Source: Burkholderiales bacterium
GTDB taxonomy: Bacteria; Pseudomonadota; Gammaproteobacteria; Burkholderiales; Burkholderiaceae_B
Reading direction: 5' to 3'
Assembly: GCA_021299735.1 (NCBI GenBank)
Contig: JAJTEM010000011.1
Span: forward strand, 62,001 to 126,000
DNA: 64,000 bases
Below the pieces are notes generated by a model. It saw only the letters and a list, made by a program, of their open reading frames with translations, was not told the DNA's origin and ran no database searches. Positions 1 to 12,115 of this stretch are shown piece by piece. The stretch's first letter is position 1, and every line of letters begins with the position of its first letter. Position numbers and translations under genes: made by a program.

Positions 1-3030
<3,030 letters not shown>

Positions 3031-3159
3031 CTTGTGCGGGCTTGCGCGGTAAGGCTGTGATTATCCGTTCAAATCTCGGTCAATGGATATTCCGGGTTCG
3101 GGTCATTGTTGCAAACACTGTTAAAATCAACAGCGAAACCAAACCGAATGTGAGAAGCC

Positions 3160-5391
3160 GTGTCTTTACTCGATAGCCTGAACCCCGAACAACTGGCAGC
3201 CGTAACATTGCCCCGCGAATCAGCCTTGATTTTGGCTGGTGCGGGCAGCGGTAAAACCAAGGTGCTTACAGCGCGCATTGCCTGGTTGATTCAAACCGGG
3301 CAGGTGGGCCCCAATGGCGTGTTGGCGGTTACGTTTACCAACAAGGCTTCCAAGGAAATGCTTCACCGCATTTCAACCATGTTGCCGATTAACACCCGCA
3401 GTATGTGGGTGGGTACTTTTCACGGCTTGTGCAACCGCATGTTACGTGCGCATTGGAAGGAAGCCGGTTTGCCGCAGGCATTTCAAATTCTGGACACACA
3501 AGACCAGTTGTCGGCCATTAAACGCATGTACAAGGTGTTGGGTATTGATGCTGAAAAATTTCCGCCCAAGCAACTGAGCTACTTTATCGGTTCTGCTAAA
3601 GACCAGGGCTTGCGCCCCAAAGATGTGGAAGCACATGATGAATACCACCGCATGATGGTTCGGCTTTATGAAGCGTATGAAGCCCAGTGCCAGCGTGAAG
3701 GTGTTGTCGATTTCGCCGAGTTGTTGTTGCGTTCATTCGAGTTGCTGGGAGCCAACCCGGCACTGCGAGAGCATTACCAGGCCCGTTTCAAATACATTTT
3801 GGTCGACGAGTTTCAAGACACCAACAGTTTGCAATACAACTGGTTGAAACGCTTGGCTGGGCCACAGGGCTGTATTTTTGCGGTGGGCGACGATGATCAG
3901 TCCATCTACGCATTTCGCGGTGCACGTGTGGCCAATATGGTGCAGTTCGAAAATGATTTTAATGTACAAAACCGAATCAAGCTTGAACAAAACTACCGTT
4001 CGGTGGGCAATGTACTGAAAGCAGCCAACGTGTTGATTGCGCACAACAAGGCGCGCTTGGGCAAGGAGTTGTGGACCGAGGCAGGCGAAGGTGAAGCCAT
4101 TCGCGTGTACGAAGCCACCAGCGATCAGGACGAAGCTGCTTTTATTATTGACCGAATCAAAAAACTGGTGCTTGAGGAAGGCTATAGCCGATCTGATATT
4201 GCAATCCTGTACCGTTCCAATGCGCAATCGCGAGTTGTGGAACAAGCTTTGTTCAATGCCGGTATGCCTTACCGCGTGTATGGCGGCCTGCGTTTTTTTG
4301 AACGTGCTGAAATTAAACATGCACTGGCTTACTTGCGTTTGATGGACAACGCAGATGATGACAATTCATTTTCCCGTGTGGTGAATTTTCCGGCCCGTGG
4401 CATTGGTGCGCGCAGTGTTGAACAACTTCAGGATATTTCTACTGCACAGGGCACTTCGCTTTACCGCGCCATTCACCGCATGGAAGGCCGCGCGCAGGCC
4501 GGTTTGAAAAAGTTTGCCGATTTGATCGAACGCATGCGCTTCGAAACTCGCGGTTTGAGCCTTGCTGATTTGGTGGACAAAGTAATCAATGAATCGGGTT
4601 TGATGGCACATTTTCAGGCGGACAAAGATGGCGAAGACCGTGTTGAAAACTTGAAAGAATTGGTGAACGCGGCCGCATCGTTTGCAATTGCAGAAGGCTA
4701 TTATCAAGATGCCGCAGCCACCATGGTGGATGAAGAAAAGTTGATCACCCCGCTGGCTGATTTTCTTTCTCATGCATCGCTTGAAGCCGGTGACAACGCC
4801 GCTGCGGCCGGGCAAGAGGCCATTCAGTTGATGACCGCGCATTCTGCGAAAGGGTTGGAATTCAAGTGTGTGTTTGTTACCGGTTTGGAAGAGGGCTTGT
4901 TTCCACACGAGAACAGCATCGGCAATTCAGTAGAGGGCGGCGATGGCACCAGCGTTGAAGCGGTAGAAGAAGAACGTCGCTTGATGTACGTGGCCATTAC
5001 CCGCGCACGGGAACAATTGTTTCTAAGCCATGCGCAACAACGCATGTTGCATGGTCAAATTCGTTATCACCTGCGTTCCCGTTTTCTGGATGAGTTGCCG
5101 GAAGAGGTATTGAAGTGGCTTACCCCCAAGCGTGCGCACATTGCCAGCCAGGGCTGGGACGCGCTCGATTCCAAAGTGTGGGGGCAGAACAAAACCTTGA
5201 GTGTGGGCTATAGCAACAAAACTTCCAAGCGCCCTTACGACATTGGTACTGGTGTAAACCACGCCAAGTTCGGGAGCGGTGTGGTGGTGGCCTATGAAGG
5301 AGAAGGTGACGACCAAAGAATTCAAATCAACTTTGGCCGCCAGGGTATGAAGTGGCTGATGGTTAGTTTGGCTAAACTTGATAAAGTTTGA
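3160..5391 (+). CDS. uvrD: UvrD/PcrA-family ATP-dependent DNA helicase
   Basis: Superfamily 1A 3'-5' DNA helicase of 743 residues, expected to act in nucleotide excision repair and mismatch repair. Visible motifs are Walker A GAGSGKT (residues 27-33), the Walker B/DExx motif DEFQD near residue 217, VGDDDQSIYAFRGA directly after it, and the C-terminal GLEFKCVFVTGLEEGLFP and LMYVAITRAR segments (motifs V-VI). The final 60 residues form the small Tudor-like tail seen in PcrA/UvrD (FGSGVVVAYEGEG). The start codon is GTG at 3160, placed because the family begins MxxLLDSLNPEQ. Length is normal for the family. Upstream is the divergent cyclase gene. Confidence 0.95.
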   Translation: MSLLDSLNPEQLAAVTLPRESALILAGAGSGKTKVLTARIAWLIQTGQVGPNGVLAVTFTNKASKEMLHRISTMLPINTRSMWVGTFHGLCNRMLRAHWKEAGLPQAFQILDTQDQLSAIKRMYKVLGIDAEKFPPKQLSYFIGSAKDQGLRPKDVEAHDEYHRMMVRLYEAYEAQCQREGVVDFAELLLRSFELLGANPALREHYQARFKYILVDEFQDTNSLQYNWLKRLAGPQGCIFAVGDDDQSIYAFRGARVANMVQFENDFNVQNRIKLEQNYRSVGNVLKAANVLIAHNKARLGKELWTEAGEGEAIRVYEATSDQDEAAFIIDRIKKLVLEEGYSRSDIAILYRSNAQSRVVEQALFNAGMPYRVYGGLRFFERAEIKHALAYLRLMDNADDDNSFSRVVNFPARGIGARSVEQLQDISTAQGTSLYRAIHRMEGRAQAGLKKFADLIERMRFETRGLSLADLVDKVINESGLMAHFQADKDGEDRVENLKELVNAAASFAIAEGYYQDAAATMVDEEKLITPLADFLSHASLEAGDNAAAAGQEAIQLMTAHSAKGLEFKCVFVTGLEEGLFPHENSIGNSVEGGDGTSVEAVEEERRLMYVAITRAREQLFLSHAQQRMLHGQIRYHLRSRFLDELPEEVLKWLTPKRAHIASQGWDALDSKVWGQNKTLSVGYSNKTSKRPYDIGTGVNHAKFGSGVVVAYEGEGDDQRIQINFGRQGMKWLMVSLAKLDKV

Positions 5392-5405
5392 TCAAAAAAA
5401 ACAGG

Positions 5406-5705
5406 TCAGCATGTTTTTGGATTTGGGCTAATACAACCAGCCAGAAATCCCAAACCTCCAAATACAACTGAGGTGCCAACAAGTGTCGGAACCAGTAAAT
5501 CAGCATAACTTGGCATGGCAGCCACCTCTTTTCCCGCTGCGTGCAAAATTGTAGCGCCAAGAGTGGTGCATGCAGTTACCATAATTGCCGCACCAACAGA
5601 GCTAGTCGCAGCGCTTATCGCACTACAGACGGGTCCAAAATGCAGCATTGGGGCTTCAGGCTCCATAGCGGCGTGTGGTAAGTGGGTCGGAAGTGAAGTT
5701 TGCAT
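5406..5705 (-). CDS. Small hypothetical membrane protein
   Basis: A 99-residue open frame ending 15 bases from the convergent helicase gene. After a polar N-terminus it has two hydrophobic stretches rich in Ala, Gly, Ser and Val (about residues 26-54 and 69-90), consistent with two transmembrane helices. I do not recognise a family. There is no strong Shine-Dalgarno sequence before the ATG at 5705. It lies on the same strand as, and downstream of, the BPSS1780-type gene. It could be a real small membrane protein or a chance frame; the two clean hydrophobic segments favour the former. Confidence 0.45.
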   Translation of the reverse strand: MQTSLPTHLPHAAMEPEAPMLHFGPVCSAISAATSSVGAAIMVTACTTLGATILHAAGKEVAAMPSYADLLVPTLVGTSVVFGGLGFLAGCISPNPKTC

Positions 5706-5775
5706 GTGATGTTACTCATAAGCTTGTTAAAGGACCCCGTAGTAACATATGTCTCTTTCACAGTTCCCCAAATTT

Positions 5776-6582
5776 TCAGCTATTCACAAAAGGGCCTGGA
5801 TCGTGTTCAAACACCGCTTTGTAGCTTGGGTAAAAAGTGCACAGCGAGACAGCCATTACTAGCGCAACACACATCATGTTCAAGGCGCTGACAAGGGGGG
5901 CGGGCAAGCCCATTACGGTGAAGATAACCAAAAACACCGATGAAAAACCCAAGCCGAGAATAAGCCAACCCATGCCGTAAATTAAAAAACTGCTTTTATT
6001 GCGCCACACTGCAACCCAACTTGAGAACAAAGCCTGCAAGGGTTTCATATTGTGCCAAACCACCAGTACAGGTGCGAACCAAAATGCAAGCAACACTGGA
6101 ATACTCGTGATTCCGACAAAGACCATGTACACCACGATGTATTCCATGAAAGCCGCGTTGGCGGCCGCATCGGCCTTTTGCAGATCTTCAACCGACATCG
6201 CTGGTTGCGCACCCAAAACAAGGTGTGCAAGTAGGCGAATCACTGCAAAACAGGCGGTGTAAATCGCACCCAAAATCAACAGGGATTGCAGGTGTTTTCT
6301 GTTTTTCTGATTAAAAGCATTAAACAACACACTGGGGCCGACTCTCAGGCCTTTTTGTCCCATTCTTCCAGCCAGCATGATGCCAAAACCCAAAGCGGGC
6401 GATGCAACAGCCACTGCTGCAGCGCCAATGAAAGGAATCAGGACGCCAACAAAAAGAATAATGAACAGATAGGTATTGCCAAACAGAAACATTTCACCCG
6501 GCCTTTTGCGGAAAAGCTGTACGCCTTGCATCAGCCAATCCCATCCCGCGCTGGGTGGGCAAGTGTGTACGTAGTTGGCCAA
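5776..6582 (-). CDS. BPSS1780-family integral membrane protein
   Basis: A 268-residue inner-membrane protein with about six hydrophobic segments. It opens with a short soluble stretch containing GWDWLMQGVQLFRKRP, followed by a helix, the arrangement of the BPSS1780 family widespread in betaproteobacteria. No catalytic motif or substrate is known to me. It starts 12 bases after the stop of the homoserine kinase gene on the same strand, so the two are probably co-transcribed; a similar pairing with metabolic genes does not reveal its function. Confidence 0.75.
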   Translation of the reverse strand: MANYVHTCPPSAGWDWLMQGVQLFRKRPGEMFLFGNTYLFIILFVGVLIPFIGAAAVAVASPALGFGIMLAGRMGQKGLRVGPSVLFNAFNQKNRKHLQSLLILGAIYTACFAVIRLLAHLVLGAQPAMSVEDLQKADAAANAAFMEYIVVYMVFVGITSIPVLLAFWFAPVLVVWHNMKPLQALFSSWVAVWRNKSSFLIYGMGWLILGLGFSSVFLVIFTVMGLPAPLVSALNMMCVALVMAVSLCTFYPSYKAVFEHDPGPFVNS

Positions 6583-6593
6583 TTGATACGTCC

Positions 6594-7583
6594 TTAATTC
6601 GGTTGTGGGGCAAGCGGAATAGCCCGCCTGCGAGCAAGCAATACCCGTTCAAAATGTTTAGGGTCTTTTACATTCAAAACTTCGGCTTTACGTGGCATGT
6701 AAAAATCGTACAGCCTCGATGTCCAGAACCGAAGCCCTGCGGCACGCAGCATGTCTTGCCAAAGTTCGCACTCGTGCTGGTTCAATGTGCGGATTTCCTG
6801 ATAACCGGCCAGCAAAGCAGCCAGCAATTCGGGTTTCAGTTCGCCTTGGTTGTTGTTCTCGCCGTGCGTACCGCTGGATAGTTCAATACACCAATCGTTC
6901 GCGGTAACTGCAAGGTCAAACAAAAAAGTATCAACACCGGCAAAGTAAAAGTCGATCACGCCGCCAAGCGTATCGCCTTGCATTAATGCATTGTCGCGAA
7001 ACAAGTCGGCATGCACAGCACCTTTGGGCAACATGTTGTAGGCATGGCTTTCAGCAACGGCTTTTTGGTGACTTACTTCGCTGCTCAGCAGTTCTTGAAC
7101 TTCGGCTGGCAGATAAGAATTGAGGTCGTTCATCGCACCTTCAATCCATGCTAAGCCACGTGGGTTGGGGGTGTTGCCTTGAAAGTCGGCAACTGCCAAG
7201 TGGGCTTGGGCACAAAATTTCCCAATTTCACGGCATTGTGATGCATTCGGGTATTCAACTGATTTGCCACTGAGGCAATTCACAAGCGTGGCTGGTTTGC
7301 CTTTCAGTACACTGAACAATTCGCCTTGCGCGTTCGGTATGGGCCCCGGTACAGCAAGGCCTTTTTTCGCCAAGTGTTGCATAAGGCCCAGGTAAAAGGG
7401 CAGGTCTTCAGCCTTCAGTTTTTCAAACAGGGTAAGCACGAACCTACCCGTGCTTGTGTTCACAAAATAATTGGTGTTTTCAATGCCCGACTCAATGCCT
7501 TCGAAGGAAAGCAGTTCACCGCAATCCCGGCCATGTAGCCATTGTTGCAGTTCTGTTTGGGTAATGCGTGTAAAAACAGCCAT
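6594..7583 (-). CDS. thrB: Homoserine kinase, type II (aminoglycoside-phosphotransferase fold)
   Basis: Phosphorylates L-homoserine to O-phospho-L-homoserine in threonine biosynthesis, in the cytoplasm. The 329-residue protein begins MAVFTRITQTELQQWL, continues with the ESGIENTNYFV segment typical of this form of ThrB, and has the kinase catalytic sequence HADLFRDNAL (near residue 190) followed by the metal-binding GVIDF. This is the APH-like ThrB used by many proteobacteria, unrelated to the GHMP-type ThrB of enterobacteria. Length is as expected. It is followed on the same strand by the BPSS1780-type gene. Confidence 0.93.
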   Translation of the reverse strand: MAVFTRITQTELQQWLHGRDCGELLSFEGIESGIENTNYFVNTSTGRFVLTLFEKLKAEDLPFYLGLMQHLAKKGLAVPGPIPNAQGELFSVLKGKPATLVNCLSGKSVEYPNASQCREIGKFCAQAHLAVADFQGNTPNPRGLAWIEGAMNDLNSYLPAEVQELLSSEVSHQKAVAESHAYNMLPKGAVHADLFRDNALMQGDTLGGVIDFYFAGVDTFLFDLAVTANDWCIELSSGTHGENNNQGELKPELLAALLAGYQEIRTLNQHECELWQDMLRAAGLRFWTSRLYDFYMPRKAEVLNVKDPKHFERVLLARRRAIPLAPQPN

Positions 7584-7640
7584 TCAAAGTCCTGAGTAAG
7601 GTCATATGCACCCGGATTTTACCTGTGTTTTGCTCTCGCT

Positions 7641-8378
7641 TTATAAGTCCAGCAGCTTCTCTGTTTCACTGTCTGACGGATTAAAGGTTCGTTTTTCGTA
7701 GAAGTGGAATATGCTCCGCAAAACCTCTTCCGGTGTTTCCACAATTTCAAACAGGTCCATGTCGCTTGGGCTGATCATTCCCTCGCCCAGCAAATGGCTT
7801 TTTACCCAATCAATCAGGCCTGCCCAGAACTTGGAGCCAACCAGAATAATAGGAATTCGCCGACCCTTGTTGGTTTGGATCAAGGTGAGCGCCTCAAACA
7901 TCTCGTCAAGCGTGCCAAAGCCGCCGGGCATTACCACATAGGCACTGGCGTACTTTGCAAAAGCAACCTTGCGGGCAAAGAAATGGCGAAATGTCAGGGA
8001 AATATCCTGGTAGGGGTTGCCGCTTTGCTCAAACGGCAGTTCAATGTTCAGCCCCACGCTGGGCGACTCTCCTGCGTATGCGCCTTTGTTCGCAGCTTCC
8101 ATAATGCCTGGGCCACCGCCGCTGATTACCGCAAAACCTGAATCTGACAAAGCGCGGGCAATGTTCTCGGTTAGCGTGTAATAGGGATGATCTGGGGGCG
8201 TTCTGGCGCTGCCAAAAATGGACACTGAGGGGCGAATTGCCGACAGCTTCTCTGTCGCCTCAATGAACTCTGCCATAATCCCCAGCACATGCCATGACTC
8301 TCGAGCCTTGACTGTGGTGGATTGTTCTTTCGAGGGAAGGTGGCGCAATGTTGGAATATTCTTATTTTTGGTTGTCAT
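7641..8378 (-). CDS. LOG-family protein (cytokinin riboside 5'-monophosphate phosphoribohydrolase-like)
   Basis: A 245-residue Rossmann-fold protein of the TIGR00730/LOG family, whose members release bases from nucleoside 5'-monophosphates. The family signatures SGGGPGIMEAANKGA and PGGFGTLDEMFEALT are both intact, the latter holding the catalytic Glu. The N-terminal KARESWHVLGIMAEFIEATE segment marks the longer proteobacterial subgroup. An AGGAG lies about 12 bases before the ATG. That ATG at 8378 directly abuts the divergent polA ATG at 8379, so this gene's upstream signals lie inside polA. Confidence 0.88.
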   Translation of the reverse strand: MTTKNKNIPTLRHLPSKEQSTTVKARESWHVLGIMAEFIEATEKLSAIRPSVSIFGSARTPPDHPYYTLTENIARALSDSGFAVISGGGPGIMEAANKGAYAGESPSVGLNIELPFEQSGNPYQDISLTFRHFFARKVAFAKYASAYVVMPGGFGTLDEMFEALTLIQTNKGRRIPIILVGSKFWAGLIDWVKSHLLGEGMISPSDMDLFEIVETPEEVLRSIFHFYEKRTFNPSDSETEKLLDL

Positions 8379-11162
8379 ATGAAGCGATTACTCCTGGTTG
8401 ATGGGTCTAGCTACCTGTACCGTGCCTTTCACGCCATGCCCGATTTGCGAAACCGCGCGGGCGAGCCCACGGGGGCAATTTATGGCATGGTCAATATGCT
8501 TCGACGCCTGCGTGCAGATTACAACACCGACGATATCACTTCCAATTGTATCGCCTGCGTATTCGATGCGCCGGGCAAAACTTTTCGTGACGATATCTAC
8601 CCTGAATACAAAGCCAACAGAGCCAGCATGCCTGAAGACCTGGCCGCCCAAATCCCCCACATTCATGAAGTAACCCGTGCCATGGGTTGGCCAATCGTGA
8701 TGGAGCCAGGCATCGAGGCCGATGATGTGATTGGCACCCTGGCGCAAGTTGCGTTGCAGCAGGGTTTCGATGAGGTAATTGTGTCCACTGGCGATAAAGA
8801 CATGGCCCAGTTGGTAAACGACAAGGTACGCCTTGTAGACACCATGAAAAATGCGGTAATGACCCGTGACGCTGTGTTTGAAAAGTTTGGCGTTTACCCG
8901 GAGCAAATTATTGATTATTTAACCTTGGTTGGCGACACCGTGGACAACGTGCCCGGTGTTGAAAAAGTTGGCCCCAAAACCGCAGCCAAGTGGTTGGCTG
9001 AATACAAAACGCTGGATGGCGTGGTAGCCAATGCCGACAAAATTGGCGGCAAGGTGGGCGAGAACCTTCAAAAAGCGCTCGATTGGCTGCCCACTGGTAA
9101 GATTTTGGTGACTATTAAAACCGATTGCGAATTCGAACTGCGCCGGCACATTGAGGAACAGCTAAAAGCCCACCCGGAAAACAAAGAGGAGCTCAAAAAG
9201 CTGTTTCAACGCTTTGAATTCAAAACCTGGTTCAGGGCGCTCGGCGGTGTGGCTGAAGATGAAGCCGCGGCCAAACCGAAATTAGATGGCCCGCCCGATG
9301 GCACTTCCATGAGCCTGTTTGATGCGCCCACGCAAGCTGTTGATTCCATAGAAACCATTTGCGTGCAAACACAGGAGCAGCTTAATTCGCTACTTTCCGA
9401 ATTAAAAGCCGCTACAGCCAAAAAAATACCCGTGGCCTTCGACACGGAAACCGATTCGCTGGAGCCCATGAATGCGCGCATTGTGGGGCTTTCATTTTCA
9501 GTGAAGCCTGGTGTGGGCTACTACATTCCGCTAACCCACCAAGACCTTACCGCCGAGCCACAACTGCCGCTGGCCGATGTGCTGGCATTTCTGAAGGCGT
9601 GGTTCGAAGACACCGATTCACCCAAAATTGCCCAGAATGCCAAATATGATTTGCATGTAATGGCCAACCACGATGTGTGGGTGAAAGGTTTGGTAGAAGA
9701 CACCATGCTGGCCAGCTACATTCTTGAAGCGCACAAGCCCCATGGCATGGACGCCCTGGCCCTGCGCTGGTTAAACTACAACACCATCAAATACGAGGAA
9801 GTGGCGGGCAAAGGCGCCAGCCAAATTAATTTCGACCAGGTACCAATTGACACCGCCACCAAGTACGCTGCTGAAGACGCGGAAGTAACCTTGCGCCTGG
9901 CTCATACCCTGAAAGCCGAGCTGGACAAAGTGCCAGAACTGGCCAACTTGTATCGGGATGTGGAATTGCCTTTTGGGCAGGTGCTGTTCGAGGTTGAGCG
10001 AAATGGTGTGCTGATTGATTCAGAAAAACTGGAAGCCCAAAGTGCAGAAATTGCAGACAAGCTGAAACTGATTGAAGAGCAGGCTTTCGAGTTGGCCGGT
10101 GGCAGTTTCAACCTGAATTCACCCAAACAAATTGGTGAGCTGCTGTTCGACAAACTGGGTTTGCCCGTGGTGAAAAAAACCGCGAGCGGCGCACCTTCCA
10201 CCGATGAAGAAGTGCTCAGTAAACTGGCAGAAGATTATCCATTGCCAGCCAAGTTATTGGAACACCGATCGCTTGCAAAACTGAAAAGCACTTACACGGA
10301 TAAATTGCCACGCATGGTAAATGCCCGCACCGGGCGCGTTCACACCAACTATGCACAGGCTGTGGCTGTTACAGGCCGCCTGGCCAGCAACGACCCGAAC
10401 TTGCAGAACATTCCCGTGCGCACTGCGGAAGGGCGCCGCGTGCGTGAAGCGTTTATTGCCGCGCCGGGTTGCGTGTTGGTCTCGGCCGATTATTCCCAAA
10501 TTGAATTGCGCATCATGGCGCATATTTCGGGCGACGAGGCACTCATTCACGCTTTCAATGAAGGTCTGGATATTCACAGCGCCACTGCTTCAGAAATTTT
10601 TGGCGTGGCGTTGAACGAGGTTACGTCGGATCATCGTCGCACTGCGAAGGTAATCAACTTCGGCCTTATATATGGCATGAGTGCATTTGGATTGGCTGGT
10701 AACCTCGGCATCACCCGCGAGGCAGCGAAGCTTTACATTGATCGGTATTTTGCGCGCTACCCCGGTGTTGCAAATTTTATGGACAATGTGCGCGCACAGG
10801 CCAAGGAAGACGGCTATGTGCAAACCGTGTTTGGCCGCCGTTTGTGGCTGCCTGAAATTAAAAGTCCCAATGGCCCGCGAAGGGCAGGGGCTGAGCGCGC
10901 CGCCATTAACGCGCCGATGCAGGGTACATCAGCAGACCTGATCAAAATGGCCATGGTGAATTTGTCGGCCTGGCTGAGAACAGAAAAATTGCACACCAAA
11001 ATGATTATGCAAGTGCACGATGAAGTCATTTTTGAAGTGCCCCAAGGGGAACTTGAATTGATCCAGAAGCGAGTGCCCGAAATCATGACTCAGGTGGCCA
11101 AGCTGCGCGTTCCGCTGGAAGTGGGCTGTGGTGTGGGCAATAACTGGGAAGAAGCGCATTAA
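8379..11162 (+). CDS. polA: DNA polymerase I
   Basis: Repair and Okazaki-fragment-processing polymerase of 927 residues. All three domains are present: the 5'-3' nuclease (from MKRLLLVDGSSYLYRAFH to about residue 300), the 3'-5' exonuclease with DTETD near residues 355-359, and the polymerase with motif A DYSQIELR near 703 and motif C VHDE near 879. The exonuclease acidic residues are intact, so proofreading should be active. The frame extends upstream to 8322, but the family starts at MKRLLLVDG, giving 8379. No Shine-Dalgarno is visible before this ATG; the upstream bases are the antisense of the LOG gene. Confidence 0.96.
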   Translation: MKRLLLVDGSSYLYRAFHAMPDLRNRAGEPTGAIYGMVNMLRRLRADYNTDDITSNCIACVFDAPGKTFRDDIYPEYKANRASMPEDLAAQIPHIHEVTRAMGWPIVMEPGIEADDVIGTLAQVALQQGFDEVIVSTGDKDMAQLVNDKVRLVDTMKNAVMTRDAVFEKFGVYPEQIIDYLTLVGDTVDNVPGVEKVGPKTAAKWLAEYKTLDGVVANADKIGGKVGENLQKALDWLPTGKILVTIKTDCEFELRRHIEEQLKAHPENKEELKKLFQRFEFKTWFRALGGVAEDEAAAKPKLDGPPDGTSMSLFDAPTQAVDSIETICVQTQEQLNSLLSELKAATAKKIPVAFDTETDSLEPMNARIVGLSFSVKPGVGYYIPLTHQDLTAEPQLPLADVLAFLKAWFEDTDSPKIAQNAKYDLHVMANHDVWVKGLVEDTMLASYILEAHKPHGMDALALRWLNYNTIKYEEVAGKGASQINFDQVPIDTATKYAAEDAEVTLRLAHTLKAELDKVPELANLYRDVELPFGQVLFEVERNGVLIDSEKLEAQSAEIADKLKLIEEQAFELAGGSFNLNSPKQIGELLFDKLGLPVVKKTASGAPSTDEEVLSKLAEDYPLPAKLLEHRSLAKLKSTYTDKLPRMVNARTGRVHTNYAQAVAVTGRLASNDPNLQNIPVRTAEGRRVREAFIAAPGCVLVSADYSQIELRIMAHISGDEALIHAFNEGLDIHSATASEIFGVALNEVTSDHRRTAKVINFGLIYGMSAFGLAGNLGITREAAKLYIDRYFARYPGVANFMDNVRAQAKEDGYVQTVFGRRLWLPEIKSPNGPRRAGAERAAINAPMQGTSADLIKMAMVNLSAWLRTEKLHTKMIMQVHDEVIFEVPQGELELIQKRVPEIMTQVAKLRVPLEVGCGVGNNWEEAH

Positions 11163-11178
11163 AAACAGGGAGAACGGG

Positions 11179-12096
11179 ATGAGCGACACGGCAAACGACA
11201 TAAAAAACAAGGAAAATCAGGAACACCTGGAAGCACTTACAGGTGGTGGCAAACTGCCCATGAGCCGCCGCACGGTGTTGAAAGGTTTCACTGTGGGTGG
11301 CTTTGCGGCAGCGGCTTCGCCTGTTTTGGCCCAAGCCATCACAACTTCCGGTGAGGGCCTTGAAGAAGGGCGTGTTCTTGTGAATGTGGGCGACGACGAC
11401 ATGTTTGCCTATCGCGCTTATCCAAAAGGCAAGAAGAACGCACCCGTTATTTTGGTCGTACCGGAAATTTTCGGGGTGCATGCGTACATCGAGGATGTGT
11501 GCCGTCGTTTTGCCCAAGAAGGTTTTTATGCCTTGTCTCCCGAAATTTTCTTTCGTCACTCCGAGCCGGGGCAATACGCCACTGTGGCCGCCATTTTAGA
11601 AAACGTGATTTCGAAAATGGATGACAAACAAGTCATGGCCGACCTCGACAAGTGTGTTGAGTTTTCAGGCACTGAAGGTGCAGACACCAAAAAACTGGCG
11701 GTAACCGGATTTTGCTGGGGCGGGCGAATTACTTGGCTGTATGCCGCGCATCAGCCTGCTGTGAAAGCGGGTGTGGCTTGGTATGGTCGCCTTGTGGGTG
11801 CAAAAAACCAACTGACTCCGACTCATCCTGTGGATGTCGCTTTGCAACTCAAAGCCCCGGTGTTGGGTTTGTACGGTTCGGAAGATGCATCGATTCCGCT
11901 GGACACTGTCGAACAAATGAAAAGCGCATTGCTTGCCGCCCAAGCCAACCCTTTCGCAAAGGCCAGCAGCATCATGGTGTTTGACAAAGCCCAGCACGGT
12001 TTCCATGCGGATTATCGCCCCACCTACAATTCAGTCGTGGCAAAACAGGCGTACAATCAAGCGCTTGAGTTCTTGCGGGGCAAGAACCTGATCTAA
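11179..12096 (+). CDS. Tat-exported dienelactone hydrolase family protein
   Basis: An alpha/beta hydrolase of 305 residues. It carries a twin-arginine signal (MSRRTVLKG, RR at 30-31) with a hydrophobic core ending near AQA at 51-53, so it is predicted to be exported folded to the periplasm. The catalytic Cys is in GFCWGGR (near residue 179), the Asp in SEDASIP (near 236) and the His in AQHGFHAD (near 273), the dienelactone-hydrolase triad. The start at 11179 was chosen over an upstream in-frame codon because of the GGGAGA ribosome site about 8 bases before it. It begins 16 bases after polA. Substrate unknown. Confidence 0.88.
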   Translation: MSDTANDIKNKENQEHLEALTGGGKLPMSRRTVLKGFTVGGFAAAASPVLAQAITTSGEGLEEGRVLVNVGDDDMFAYRAYPKGKKNAPVILVVPEIFGVHAYIEDVCRRFAQEGFYALSPEIFFRHSEPGQYATVAAILENVISKMDDKQVMADLDKCVEFSGTEGADTKKLAVTGFCWGGRITWLYAAHQPAVKAGVAWYGRLVGAKNQLTPTHPVDVALQLKAPVLGLYGSEDASIPLDTVEQMKSALLAAQANPFAKASSIMVFDKAQHGFHADYRPTYNSVVAKQAYNQALEFLRGKNLI

Positions 12097-12115
12097 TCTC
12101 GGACCAATCCAAATC

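Noticed and set aside
8322-8378. Upstream extension of the polA frame
   Set aside because: The 19 extra residues are antisense to the LOG gene and not found in PolA proteins, which start at MKRLLLVDG.
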